A DNA stretch of 64,000 nucleotides. It comes from SLHU01 sp009929975. Its GTDB lineage: Bacteria > Bacillota > Clostridia > Saccharofermentanales > UBA5734. Of the stretch, positions 51,037 through 59,734 are shown piece after piece. Within the stretch, counting starts at the first letter, position 1; every line of letters begins with the position of its first letter. A program made the translations under genes and the position numbers. The DNA lies in the NCBI GenBank assembly GCA_040776905.1, contig JAXGZQ010000001.1, positions 1,302,001 through 1,366,000 on the forward strand, in the 5' to 3' direction. The notes beneath the pieces are model-generated. The model searched no databases. It had not been told where the DNA came from and worked only from the letters and a program-made list of their open reading frames with translations.

Positions 51037-51721
51037 TATCATCAGGCTGGAAAAAATCAGCAAAACATATGGCACAAAAGTCAAGACCCAGGTCCTCTTC
51101 GACATCGATCTCGCGTTCGCGGAGCAGAGCTTCAACGCTATCATCGGCCAGTCCGGCAGCGGAAAATCCACGCTGATGAACATCATCGGAACACTGGATC
51201 AGCCGACACGCGGAGAGATTTGGATCAATCAGATCCGGACCACGGATATGAACGCGGATCAGCTGGCTTCACTGCGCAATGAGACCATCGGGTTCATCTT
51301 CCAGTTCCACTATCTGCTGCCCGAATTCACAGTCATGGAGAATGTCCTGATGCCCTGGCGGATCCGCGGCCTGCCGGTCACAAAAGAAGTGCGTGACCGC
51401 GCTGAGGAACTGCTGGATACCGTTGGGCTGAGCAAAGTCCACAATAATCTGGCGACCGCGCTCTCCGGCGGCCAACAGCAGCGGACGGCCATTGCCCGCG
51501 CGCTGATCAATCAGCCGAAAATTGTACTGGCCGATGAACCGACCGGCAATCTCGATTCGGCGACGACGGACACCGTCTATCAGCTGCTGCGGCAGATCAA
51601 CCGGAAAATGAAGACAACTTTCATCATCATCACTCATGACAAGCGGGTCGCTGAACAGGCTGACCGGATTGTCGAGATCAAGGACGGCCGTATCGAAATG
51701 GATGTGCGGAACCCGATTTGA
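51029..51721 (+). CDS. LolD/MacB-type ABC transporter ATP-binding protein
   Basis: A 230-residue ATPase with Walker A GQSGSGKST, Q-loop GFIFQFHYLLPEFT, signature LSGGQQQRTAIARAL, Walker B IVLADEPTGNLDS and switch HDKR. The EPTGNLDS string is typical of the LolD/MacB/FtsE class. It partners the FtsX-like permease; no periplasmic adaptor or second permease is encoded, so a permease homodimer is likely. Confidence 0.93.
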   Translation: MADIIRLEKISKTYGTKVKTQVLFDIDLAFAEQSFNAIIGQSGSGKSTLMNIIGTLDQPTRGEIWINQIRTTDMNADQLASLRNETIGFIFQFHYLLPEFTVMENVLMPWRIRGLPVTKEVRDRAEELLDTVGLSKVHNNLATALSGGQQQRTAIARALINQPKIVLADEPTGNLDSATTDTVYQLLRQINRKMKTTFIIITHDKRVAEQADRIVEIKDGRIEMDVRNPI

Positions 51722-51762
51722 TCTTCATACCAACGAAATAAGTCCAGAAAAGGAGCTTGAAC

Positions 51763-52782
51763 ATGCGAAAAATAAGACTTGGACGCACCGGCCTTCTCGT
51801 CAGCAAAACTGCCTTTGGCGCGCTGCCGATCCAGCGGGTTGACCAGGAAACCGCCGCACAGATACTACGCCGTGCCTATGACGCCGGCATCAATTTCTTT
51901 GATACCGCCCATGGCTATTCCGACAGCGAGGAGAAAATCGGTTATGCGCTGTCCGATGTCCGTGATCGGATCATCCTCGCGACAAAAGCACCGTCGCAGA
52001 CCAGAGATGGCGCCTGGCGGGAAATCGAGACCAGTCTGAAACGGATGAAAACCGGTTATATTGATCTGATCCAGCTGCACAACCCACCGGTCTGTCCGGA
52101 TCCGGAGGATCGAAACAGCGCGTATGCCGCTCTGCTCGAGGCTAAGGAGCAGGGGCTTGTCCGACATATCGGCATCACCAATCACCGGACGGATGTCGCT
52201 GAAGAAGCGGTTCGGTCCGGCTTGTATGAAACCCTGCAGTATCCGCTTAATTATCTGTCCAGTGAACGGGAGCAGGCGTTGATTGGCCTGTGTGCCGAGC
52301 ATGATGTCGGCCTGATCGCGATGAAAGCGCTCTCGGGAGGCCTGCTGACCCGCGCCGATGCCCCGTTTGCCTGGATGGAGCAATATGCCAATGTCGTTCC
52401 GATCTGGGGTATTCAGCGGATGTCGGAGCTTGAGGAATTCATCACGCTCGAGAGCGATCCGCCGCGTATGGACGGCGAAATCGGGCAGGTGATCGCGCAT
52501 GACCTGAAAGAACTGCAGGGTGATTTCTGCCGCGGCTGCGGCTACTGTCTGCCCTGCCCGCAGGAGATTACCATTCCGATGTCCGCCCGGATGTCACTGC
52601 TGCTGCGCCGCGCGCCGGCCGGTCCGTATCTGCAGCCGGAATGGCAGGAAAAAATGGAACGGATTGAAACATGCATCGAATGCGGCCAGTGCCGCAGCCG
52701 CTGCCCCTATGAGTTGGATGTCCCGAATCTGCTGCGCCGTCAGTTGAAGGATTACCGTGAAGTACTGGCAGCGCAGTCCTGA
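51763..52782 (+). CDS. Aldo/keto reductase with C-terminal two-cluster ferredoxin domain
   Basis: A 339-residue protein. The AKR barrel (about 1-240) has LGRTGLLVSKTAFGALP, FFDTAHGY with the catalytic Asp/Tyr, and Lys in LATKAP. The C-terminus holds two iron-sulfur motifs, CRGCGYCLPCP and CIECGQCRSRCP. This is a recurrent clostridial family (COG1453) thought to exchange electrons between NAD(P)H or ferredoxin and a carbonyl. ATG 51763 has AAGGAG seven bases upstream. It is 41 bp after the ABC ATPase gene and may belong to that operon. Confidence 0.9.
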   Translation: MRKIRLGRTGLLVSKTAFGALPIQRVDQETAAQILRRAYDAGINFFDTAHGYSDSEEKIGYALSDVRDRIILATKAPSQTRDGAWREIETSLKRMKTGYIDLIQLHNPPVCPDPEDRNSAYAALLEAKEQGLVRHIGITNHRTDVAEEAVRSGLYETLQYPLNYLSSEREQALIGLCAEHDVGLIAMKALSGGLLTRADAPFAWMEQYANVVPIWGIQRMSELEEFITLESDPPRMDGEIGQVIAHDLKELQGDFCRGCGYCLPCPQEITIPMSARMSLLLRRAPAGPYLQPEWQEKMERIETCIECGQCRSRCPYELDVPNLLRRQLKDYREVLAAQS

Positions 52783-52800
52783 ACAGGACCGCATGCCTCG

Positions 52801-53295
52801 TTAATTTAACTTGAACAGATGATTGAGCAGCGAGATGCCGGTCGCCGTCCGGAAATAGGCATCACGAAAACTGGTGATCGCGCTCAGCGGCAGCCCGCCT
52901 TCGTCTGAATTGACCAGAAAATCCGCTTCGATCAGGATCTGATGATCAAGGCCGTCAATCGGGTTAAGGGTGTGGTGATGGCCGATCAGCCAGCAGATCC
53001 GGCTGATCCGGTCCTGCGGCAGATCAAGCTCGCTGAGCATGGCCTGTGCCAGCGGCGGCCCTTCTTTTTCCTGCCATGGCCCGGCCGCGCTGTTGTATTT
53101 TTCCAGACTGGGCCTGATCCCGATGTCGTGGGTCAGGGCGGCCAGTTCAATCAGCTCCTGCAAGGCCGGATCATCCGTTTCCCGCAGTGCGATCAGCCGG
53201 GCATAGGCCGTTACCTTGAGAAAGTGGGCGATCCGGTCCCGCTGATCCTCTTCATGGTGTATCATCGCCTGGGCGACGCGTGTGATATCAGACAT
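52801..53295 (-). CDS. HD-domain phosphohydrolase
   Basis: A 164-residue protein with metal-binding residues of an HD domain: HFLKVTAYARLIA, ALTHDIG (the HD pair), GHHHTLN and a later Asp in LIEADFLVNSDEGG. It resembles small HD proteins that hydrolyse nucleotides or phosphomonoesters. ATG 53295 has GGAGGT upstream; a longer form would start seven codons earlier without a ribosome site. It converges on the aldo/keto reductase gene, with no clear shared terminator. Confidence 0.83.
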   Translation of the reverse strand: MSDITRVAQAMIHHEEDQRDRIAHFLKVTAYARLIALRETDDPALQELIELAALTHDIGIRPSLEKYNSAAGPWQEKEGPPLAQAMLSELDLPQDRISRICWLIGHHHTLNPIDGLDHQILIEADFLVNSDEGGLPLSAITSFRDAYFRTATGISLLNHLFKLN

Positions 53296-53509
53296 AAATA
53301 CCTCCGGCCGGTTCAAACTCTGCAGGCGGACTCAGTCCACCCTGCGCGGCGGCCTGCTGTCAGCATAATTCAGATCATATCTCTGGTCAATCCGAAAGCA
53401 TCAAGCGGCCTTTTTTCGTCATCTTCTCCTGTTTCATTCCATTATATGAAGCGCTATACTGAATGCGGAAGTTATACTTCCTACAAACTGGAAGAGAGAG
53501 GGAGTCTTT

Positions 53510-53956
53510 ATGCTTAAGGAGTTCAAGAAGTTCATCCTGCGGGGAAATGTGATTGATCTGGCAGTCGGCCTGGTCATCGGTACGGCGTTCAATGCCATCG
53601 TCCAGAGTCTGGTCAAGGACATCATCATGCCGTTTGTCGGCTATATCACCGCCGGGGTCAATTTCACCGAACTGAAAATCATGCTGGCTGAAGCGGAAAT
53701 GGCCGGTGAGGAAGTCCTCAAACCGGAAGTCGCGATCTCCTATGGTAATTTGATTCAGGTGATCATCCAGTTCCTGATCGTCGCGCTGGTGATTTTCTTC
53801 ATCGTCAAGGGAATCAACCATATGCGTGATGCCGCGGAGAAGCGGATGCGCAGGGATGCCGGTCTGCCGGAAGAAGCACCTGCCGCGGACGCACCGCCGG
53901 CTGATGTGGTTCTGCTGACTGAAATCCGTGATCTGCTGAAGAAAGACCAGGCCTGA
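53510..53956 (+). CDS. mscL: Large-conductance mechanosensitive channel
   Basis: A 148-residue pentameric channel subunit that opens under membrane tension and vents solutes on hypo-osmotic shock. The N-terminus KEFKKFILRGNVIDLAVGLVIGTAFNAIV is diagnostic; helix 2 is at about 82-103, and a charged cytoplasmic helix with an Ala/Pro linker ends the protein. GAGAGGGAG lies before the ATG. A weak -10 (TATACT, 53455-53460) is present upstream. Monocistronic. Confidence 0.96.
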   Translation: MLKEFKKFILRGNVIDLAVGLVIGTAFNAIVQSLVKDIIMPFVGYITAGVNFTELKIMLAEAEMAGEEVLKPEVAISYGNLIQVIIQFLIVALVIFFIVKGINHMRDAAEKRMRRDAGLPEEAPAADAPPADVVLLTEIRDLLKKDQA

Positions 53957-53975
53957 ACCAGACGCTTCGCGCGTT

Positions 53976-54938
53976 TCAGACCGGGAACAGCATCGACGCC
54001 AGATAGATCACCCCGGTCAGGGTGAACGCGCTGGCCAGTGTTGACACAACAACCACCTGGGTTGCGAAATCCGGGTGGTTGTCGTATTCCACGGCAATCA
54101 GGGCGCTGTTGACCGCGGACGGCACGGCGGCCGATATCAGCAGAACCTGAGCGACGATACCGTCGATGCGCAGCAGCCAGATCAGGGCGAGCGCCATCAG
54201 CGGCCCGATCAGCAGCCGGGTCGCGACGGCCAGATAGACGGTGCGGTTGCGCAGATGAATGCGGCTTTTCGCAAGCTGGGTCCCCAGTGTAATCAGCGCG
54301 ACCGGGACAAGACCGCCGCGGGCGTATTCCAACGCCGGCCAGATCGGGATACGGGTAAAGTCATAGGGGATGGCCTTGAGAATGAATGCCAGGGAGATCA
54401 TATAGATCGCCGGCATTTTCAGGACATTGAGCACGGCCTGGCGCCAGTGCAGACTGGCCCGGCCGGCATTGAAGAAGCCAAGGGTGTTGGTGGTGATATT
54501 CTGAATGACCAGAACCATGATCTGGATTGTGACCGCGAGGGAGAGATACGGTGTTTCGCCATTGACCACAAAGACACCGGAACTGAAGACCAGTGTGACG
54601 ATCGGAATTCCGATATTGCCTGAGTTATAGAACATGACGGAATTCTGAAACGCGCTGGTCATACTGCGGCTGTAGCCGCGGATCCGGGCCAGCAGATGGC
54701 TGACTGCCATGTTGCCGAGCAAAATCAACGCGGTGACCAGCATCGCCAGCAGGGCATCGGTTTCGATCGCGGTCTGATACAGATTGACGAAAGTAAAGAC
54801 CGGGACAAAGACATAGAAATTGACTTTCAGCAGCGCGTTGATATCAAGATTGAAGGCACGGTCGAGCACGTACCCGATCAGGATCAGAAAAAATAGAGGC
54901 AGAATATTGCGGCTGAGAATATGCAGAACAATGTCCAA
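53976..54938 (-). CDS. AEC (auxin efflux carrier) family transporter
   Basis: A 320-residue membrane protein of about ten helices with the AEC repeats: RNILPLFFLILIGYVLDR at the start, FYNSGNIGIPIVTLVF and PSAVNSALIAVEYDNHPDFATQVVVVSTLAS near the end. Bacterial members move malate, malonate or other carboxylates. The start appears to be TTG with AAAGGA six bases upstream. It lies 30 bp downstream of the pyruvate-kinase-C-like gene, suggesting a shared link to pyruvate or organic-acid metabolism. Confidence 0.86.
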   Translation of the reverse strand: MDIVLHILSRNILPLFFLILIGYVLDRAFNLDINALLKVNFYVFVPVFTFVNLYQTAIETDALLAMLVTALILLGNMAVSHLLARIRGYSRSMTSAFQNSVMFYNSGNIGIPIVTLVFSSGVFVVNGETPYLSLAVTIQIMVLVIQNITTNTLGFFNAGRASLHWRQAVLNVLKMPAIYMISLAFILKAIPYDFTRIPIWPALEYARGGLVPVALITLGTQLAKSRIHLRNRTVYLAVATRLLIGPLMALALIWLLRIDGIVAQVLLISAAVPSAVNSALIAVEYDNHPDFATQVVVVSTLASAFTLTGVIYLASMLFPV

Positions 54939-54968
54939 AGTGGATCCTTTCTGTGGATCTGTCCGCGT

Positions 54969-55535
54969 TCAGAGCAGAGACGGCTTGCAGATCACATCGT
55001 GAATACGGCTGTCGAGCAGGCTGGCGGATGTTCCCGGCGTAAGCAGCAGGGCGGTATCTGCCCCGCGTCCGCTGCCGCCGATCGCGATCAATGGTTGATC
55101 CGGCGCGGCCGCACCGGCATCCCGGGCCATCAGGGCGATTTCCAGCGCGACTTTCGTTCCCTGGCCGAACATGCGCAGCGTATGGGCAACCAGTTCAAGC
55201 GGACCGATGCCGCCGAATTTCCGGTTGAGCGCGCGTTCGCCCGCGGACAGGGCATGCGCAGCCGTTACGATTCGGCAGCCGCGGGATTCCAGAGACTGCC
55301 GCTCTGAATCCGGCAGTTCATTGATGATGCCGGGTTTGAACTCGCAGACATGTGTGACGACAACGACATGGACGGACAGACTATGCCGGTCGAGCGCGTC
55401 AAGCAGCTGCCGGGCCGTCGCGCCGGTATTGCTGGCAACGACGATCGTGCCGACTGGCTGCCGTCCGGCAGCCGCACAGACCTGCTGTATCACATCGGCG
55501 GTATTGGCCGGTCCGGCCTGATCAAAAAGCAGCAT
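54969..55535 (-). CDS. Pyruvate kinase C-terminal-like alpha/beta domain protein
   Basis: A 188-residue stand-alone homologue of the pyruvate kinase alpha/beta (C) domain: GTIVVASNTGATARQLLDALDR, VVVVTHVCEFKPGIINELPD, GCRIVTAAHALSAGERALNRKFGG and PLIAIGGSGRGADTALLL. There is no barrel or catalytic part, so it is not a kinase; ligand sensing is a likely role. AAAGGAG precedes the ATG. It is divergent from the nqr operon and precedes an AEC carrier gene. Confidence 0.82.
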   Translation of the reverse strand: MLLFDQAGPANTADVIQQVCAAAGRQPVGTIVVASNTGATARQLLDALDRHSLSVHVVVVTHVCEFKPGIINELPDSERQSLESRGCRIVTAAHALSAGERALNRKFGGIGPLELVAHTLRMFGQGTKVALEIALMARDAGAAAPDQPLIAIGGSGRGADTALLLTPGTSASLLDSRIHDVICKPSLL

Positions 55536-55662
55536 GAGAGGCTCCTTTCATGAAGGTCATATACTAAGCCATTCTATCCTCCAGCAGTCGCTGACGCAAC
55601 TGTCAGGCAGTCATCCGCGGGCAGATCCGGAGATTGACCGGCCGAACCGCGGCGGGATTATA

Positions 55663-55691
55663 TTCACATTCACCAATTGTTCCGTTATACT
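55663..55691 (+). promoter_or_regulatory. Promoter of the nqrBCDEF operon
   Basis: TTCACA, a 17-bp spacer and TATACT, 72 bp before the nqrB start codon. The only match for the cluster that I can see. Confidence 0.65.
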
Positions 55692-55701
55692 GATAACAGA
55701 T

Positions 55702-55748
55702 CCGGTGCAAGCGCCGGGAAATGGTGTCGATGACACATGTTTTCATGT
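55702..55748 (+). promoter_or_regulatory. Hairpins in the nqr leader
   Basis: CCGGTG-CAAG-CGCCGG (55702-55717) is followed by GTGTC-GAT-GACAC (55724-55736) and ACATG-TTTT-CATGT (55735-55748). The last two share two bases and exclude each other, and the final one ends just before the ribosome site GGGGGG. Any control would be translational; I recognise no riboswitch. Confidence 0.3.
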
Positions 55749-55762
55749 GAACTGGGGGGCTT

Positions 55763-56713
55763 ATGGTTCAAATCAGCAAGCTTTTTATGAAACAGGCGAT
55801 GATGCGCAAGGTCCTGATCAGCCTTCTGCCGATTCTTCTGTTTTCTGTTTATCTGTTCGGCTGGCGCGTGCTGACGCTGCTCGCGGTCGTCCAGATCGCC
55901 GGTCTGCTGTCAGAATACGGTATCATGTTCCTGATCAACGGAAAATCCGCCCGCATCTCCGAGGCCGTCCTGGTGACCGGTCTTCTGTTTACGCTGACTC
56001 TGCCGCCGGCGGTTCCATATTGGGCGGCCGTGATCGGGATTGTCTTCGGCGTGGTGTTCGGCAAGGGTGTCTTCGGCGGATTCGGGCGTAATATTTTCAA
56101 CCCGGCGCTCGTCGGCCGCTGCTTCATCTATGTCTCATTTCCCGCGTTCATGACGATGGGCTGGCGGACCCCGTTTACCGGCCTGCCGGGCGGATTTGCC
56201 CGCTGGCAGCAGGATGTGGTCGCGTCGGCGACCCCCATTGCCCAACTTGGACAGGCCGATGCAGATATCGGTTATGGAACCTTGTTTTTCGGGCAGATCG
56301 CCGGCTCACTCGGTGAAACCAGCGCGCTGCTGATCATCCTTGCAGCCGTCTACCTGATACTGACCAGAACCGCGTCCTGGAAGCTGATGGTCTCAACGCT
56401 GGTTTCAGCTGGCATTCTCAGTACAGCCCTGTATCTGGCCGGCACCATCAACGCGGACCCGCTGCAGTCGCTGCTCAGCGGCGGCCTGCTGTTCGCGGCC
56501 GTCTTCATGGTGACAGATCCGGTCTCAGCTCCGACACCAGACAAGGCAAAAATCATCTATGGCGTTCTGGTCGGCGCGGTTGCGGTTGTGATCCGTACCT
56601 TCTCGCTGTTCGCCGAAGGGATCATGTTCGCGATCCTGATTGTCAATACCTTTGTCCCTCTGATTGAACGTCAGCTCAAAAGCTGGCAGAACAGAAAGAA
56701 GGTGAGCGCGTGA
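55763..56713 (+). CDS. nqrB: NQR/RNF-type redox pump subunit B (NqrB-like)
   Basis: A 316-residue subunit of ten helices that carries covalent FMN and the ion path. GRNIFNPALVGRCFIY is the family core; SAT at residues 155-157 matches the S-x-T FMN site (Thr157). It is shorter than Vibrio NqrB (about 412), lacking the N-terminal extension that contacts NqrA, and in length is closer to RnfD. The gene order B-C-D-E-F and the NqrF-type last subunit favour the NQR name. GTGA overlap couples it to the next gene. No nqrA precedes it; the upstream gene is divergent. Confidence 0.88.
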   Translation: MVQISKLFMKQAMMRKVLISLLPILLFSVYLFGWRVLTLLAVVQIAGLLSEYGIMFLINGKSARISEAVLVTGLLFTLTLPPAVPYWAAVIGIVFGVVFGKGVFGGFGRNIFNPALVGRCFIYVSFPAFMTMGWRTPFTGLPGGFARWQQDVVASATPIAQLGQADADIGYGTLFFGQIAGSLGETSALLIILAAVYLILTRTASWKLMVSTLVSAGILSTALYLAGTINADPLQSLLSGGLLFAAVFMVTDPVSAPTPDKAKIIYGVLVGAVAVVIRTFSLFAEGIMFAILIVNTFVPLIERQLKSWQNRKKVSA

Positions 56714-57309
56714 AAAATGCCTTCTATACCGTCGGCTTCATGCTGGCGGTCAGTGCCGTGTTCGCTCTTGTCCTCAGTCTGGCCAATGCCTTTTATCTTC
56801 CGACCATCGAGGCGAATGATCAGATTGATGAGATGCGCGATATCCTCTATGTCCTCCAGCTCGACCTGGACGGCGACGCGGATGCCATTCAGGCCCGCTA
56901 CAATGATGCCGTGGAGACGATCAGCTCGCCGATCGGCGATATTCATGCCCGACGCGATGAGGGCGGAGCACCGGTTGCCTATGCTGTACCGTTCACCGGC
57001 GCCGGCCTCTGGGGCAGCATGCGCGGCTATATCGGAGTCAACGCGGAACTGGATGAGATGACCGGGCTGGCGTTCACCGAACATAGTGAAACACCCGGTC
57101 TTGGCGGCCGCATTGATGAGCTGGTGTATCGTGAGCAGTTTATCGGCCTGCCGATTGCCAGCGACACGCGGCTGGCCTATGGCGCGGCTGGCGGCGAGAC
57201 CATTGACGCGATCACCGGCGCGACCTCAACGTCAAACGCGGTGCTCAGTATACTCAACAGAGTCCTCTCGGACAATCTGCCGGAAGTGGAGGTGGCGGTC
57301 AATGACTGA
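56710..57309 (+). CDS. nqrC: NQR/RNF-type redox pump subunit C (NqrC-like)
   Basis: A 199-residue subunit with one N-terminal helix (about 8-29) and an extracytoplasmic FMN domain. HSETPGLGGR and the attachment motif T169-G-A-T172 (Thr172 expected to carry FMN through phosphoester) are clear; family members usually have SGAT, here TGAT. Vibrio NqrC is about 257 residues and RnfG about 200, so this is a compact form. GTG start overlaps the nqrB stop, and its end overlaps nqrD by eight bases. Confidence 0.88.
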   Translation: MKNAFYTVGFMLAVSAVFALVLSLANAFYLPTIEANDQIDEMRDILYVLQLDLDGDADAIQARYNDAVETISSPIGDIHARRDEGGAPVAYAVPFTGAGLWGSMRGYIGVNAELDEMTGLAFTEHSETPGLGGRIDELVYREQFIGLPIASDTRLAYGAAGGETIDAITGATSTSNAVLSILNRVLSDNLPEVEVAVND

Positions 57310-57913
57310 AGGTCTTCGTCAAGTCATATCACGTAATGTCTGGAAAGATAATCAGGTCCTGCGCCAGATTCTCGGCATCTGTTCCAGTCTGGCTGTCACC
57401 AACCTGATGACCAATTCACTGGTCATGGGGCTCGGGCTGACGTTTGTCACCACATTGTCCAGCCTGACCATATCGATGCTGCGCAACCTGATCCCCCATC
57501 GGATTCGCATGATTGTCCAGACGCTGATCATCGCGTCTTATGTCATCCTGGTGGATATCTTTCTCAAAGCCAATCTGCCGGATATCAGCAAGGCGCTCGG
57601 ACCCTATGTCGGCCTGATCATCACCAACTGCATCATCATGGGCCGTGCCGAGGCCTATGCGCAGAAGAACCCGCCGCTGTTATCGGCCGCGGATGGTCTG
57701 TTTGCCGGAATCGGCTATACCCTGGTGCTTCTGATCATTGCCTTCATCCGTGAATTTCTCGGTTTCGGCAGCGTCTTCGGCTGGCAGATCCCGTTTCTCA
57801 ATTTCGAGAAATGGACGATCATGGTGATGCCGCCGGCGGCCTTCTTTATCATTGGTGTCCTGATCTGGGTGATGGCCAATCTTTTCGCTCCGAAATCCGG
57901 TAAGAAATCTTAA
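57302..57913 (+). CDS. nqrD: NQR/RNF-type redox pump subunit D (NqrD-like)
   Basis: A 203-residue membrane subunit of six helices. Cys27 (ILGICSSLAVT) and Cys110 (IITNCIIMGRAEAYA) are the ligands that, with two Cys of NqrE, hold the intramembrane 2Fe-2S cluster. GFGSVFGWQIP and the C-terminal helix follow. The start is the ATG at 57302 inside the nqrC 3' end; longer in-frame upstream sequence is just the overlap with nqrC. It matches NqrD/RnfE length exactly. Confidence 0.92.
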   Translation: MTEGLRQVISRNVWKDNQVLRQILGICSSLAVTNLMTNSLVMGLGLTFVTTLSSLTISMLRNLIPHRIRMIVQTLIIASYVILVDIFLKANLPDISKALGPYVGLIITNCIIMGRAEAYAQKNPPLLSAADGLFAGIGYTLVLLIIAFIREFLGFGSVFGWQIPFLNFEKWTIMVMPPAAFFIIGVLIWVMANLFAPKSGKKS

Positions 57914-57931
57914 GCAGGGAGGTGTTGTCAT

Positions 57932-58525
57932 ATGGCCGGTGAAATCAGCCCGTTTGTTATCTTTTTCGCGTCAATTCTGACCAGCAATATGATTTTGTCG
58001 AATTTTCTCGGCATGTGTTCCTATATATCCATTTCCGGTGAGTACAAAACCGCGTCCGGACTGGGGAAATCGGTGACTCTGGTTATGGTGTTTACCACGG
58101 TGATTAATTTCGCGATTTACCACCTGGTGATTGTCCCGCTCAATTTACAGTATCTCCAGTACATCCTGTTCATCATCATCATCGCGGCAACGGTGCAGAT
58201 TATCGAGATGGCCATGGACCGGTTCCTGCCGGATCTTCATGTCAAACTGGGAATCTTCCTGCCGCTGATTACCGTGAACTGCGCGATTCTCGGAACCACC
58301 CTGTTCATGGTGATTCGTGACTACGGCTTTGTCCAGTCGCTCGTCTTCGGCCTTGGCAGCGGCCTTGGCTGGTGGCTGGCGATCAGCGCGCTGGCGGCGA
58401 TCCGGGAAAAGATGGCAAAAACCAAGCTGCCGCGCGGCCTGGCCGGACCCGGCATCGCGTTTATCATTACTGGAATCATGGCCCTCGCGTTCATCGGGTT
58501 TTCCGGAATCTTCACGATTCAGTAA
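57932..58525 (+). CDS. nqrE: NQR/RNF-type redox pump subunit E (NqrE-like)
   Basis: A 197-residue membrane subunit, inverted relative to NqrD. Cys29 in NFLGMCSYISIS and Cys117 in LITVNCAILGT complete the intramembrane 2Fe-2S cluster. The GMC form and LQYLQYILFIIIIAATVQIIEMAM resemble NqrE more than RnfA. It has AGGGAGG upstream and lies 18 bp after nqrD. Confidence 0.93.
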   Translation: MAGEISPFVIFFASILTSNMILSNFLGMCSYISISGEYKTASGLGKSVTLVMVFTTVINFAIYHLVIVPLNLQYLQYILFIIIIAATVQIIEMAMDRFLPDLHVKLGIFLPLITVNCAILGTTLFMVIRDYGFVQSLVFGLGSGLGWWLAISALAAIREKMAKTKLPRGLAGPGIAFIITGIMALAFIGFSGIFTIQ

Positions 58526-58591
58526 CTGGATTCACAGTCGGGTTTCCACAGCGGAAACGGCTGACGCAAAGTTAAAGAAAGGTGACAGTGT

Positions 58592-59689
58592 ATGGCGATC
58601 GTAACGACCGTGCTCAGCATCTCCCTGATCTCCGGCGGTCTGGCCCTGATTATTGTCATAGCCGAGCATTTTCTCAATAATTACGGGGAATGCAGCATCG
58701 ATATCAATGAGGGTGACCGGCAGTTGACCGTGACGGGCGGATCTTCCCTTTTGTCGACCTTGTCCGGACAGAAAATCTATCTGCCCTCTGCCTGCGGCGG
58801 CAAGGCGACCTGCGGGTTGTGCAAGGTACAGGTACTTGAGGGTGCCGGACCGCTTCTGCCGACAGAAGAACCTTATCTGACGCCTGATGAAATAACGGAC
58901 AACTATCGGCTGGCCTGCCAGGTCAAGATCAAAACCAATATCAAAATACTGATTCCGGAAGAGTTGTTCAATATCCGGGCCTGGAACATGAATGTCGACT
59001 CCATCACGCAGCTGACTCATGATATCAAAGGGCTGCATCTGTCGCTGCCGAAGGGCGAAACCATCAAGTTCAAGGCCGGGCAGTATGTTCAATTTCATAC
59101 CAAGCCCTATGGGAAAGTGAAAGATACCGTTTTCCGCGCGTACTCGATCGCGTCAGTGCCATCGGAGCAGACCGCGATCGACCTGATCGTCCGGCGGGTT
59201 CCGGAAGGCCTCTGCACGACCTATGTGCACGATGTCCTCAAAGAAGGGGAGCAGGCGACCGTCAGCGGCCCTTATGGTGATTTTTATCTGCGCGGCAACC
59301 GTTCCCAGCTGATCATGATCGCCGGCGGTTCCGGCCTGGCACCGATCCAGTCGATTATTCTCGATGTACTCGAACGCGGCCTCGACCTGGACATGCATTT
59401 CTTCTTCGGCGCGGTCACCCGCCGCGATCTGTACTATCTCGATGAATTTGCCGAGCTTGACCAGAAGCATGCCAACTTCCATTTCTATCCGGCGCTGTCA
59501 GCACCGGCTCCTGAGGATGACTGGCAAGGTGAAGTGGGCCTGATCACGGAAGTCGTTGACCGGCATGTCACTGACGGAGAAGACAAGGAAGCGTACTTGT
59601 GCGGCAGCCCGGGCATGATCAATGCCTGTCTCAATGTCCTCGGAAAAAAAGGAATCAGCGAGGATCTTATTTTCTACGACAAGTTCTGA
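58592..59689 (+). CDS. nqrF: NADH-oxidising subunit F (NqrF-like)
   Basis: A 365-residue electron-entry subunit. Helix 1 (about 6-27) anchors a 2Fe-2S ferredoxin domain with Cys68, Cys74, Cys77 and Cys109 (SACGGKATCGLCKV, LACQV), the spacing of Vibrio NqrF. A ferredoxin-NADP reductase-like module follows with FRAYSIAS (Arg182, Tyr184, Ser185) for FAD, IAGGSGLAPIQSI for NADH and YLCGSPGMINACLNVL. It is somewhat shorter than Vibrio NqrF (408) because of a trimmed FAD-domain insert. RNF complexes use RnfB/RnfC instead, so this gene identifies the cluster as NQR-like. Confidence 0.94.
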   Translation: MAIVTTVLSISLISGGLALIIVIAEHFLNNYGECSIDINEGDRQLTVTGGSSLLSTLSGQKIYLPSACGGKATCGLCKVQVLEGAGPLLPTEEPYLTPDEITDNYRLACQVKIKTNIKILIPEELFNIRAWNMNVDSITQLTHDIKGLHLSLPKGETIKFKAGQYVQFHTKPYGKVKDTVFRAYSIASVPSEQTAIDLIVRRVPEGLCTTYVHDVLKEGEQATVSGPYGDFYLRGNRSQLIMIAGGSGLAPIQSIILDVLERGLDLDMHFFFGAVTRRDLYYLDEFAELDQKHANFHFYPALSAPAPEDDWQGEVGLITEVVDRHVTDGEDKEAYLCGSPGMINACLNVLGKKGISEDLIFYDKF

Positions 59690-59734
59690 TGCCGGACAGA
59701 TGAGCCGGGATCGCAGCTGACGGGAGGTCAGATC

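Noticed and set aside
57086..57301. Upstream extension of nqrD
   Set aside because: It only overlaps nqrC in another frame; the ATG at 57302 gives the family-typical length and N-terminus.
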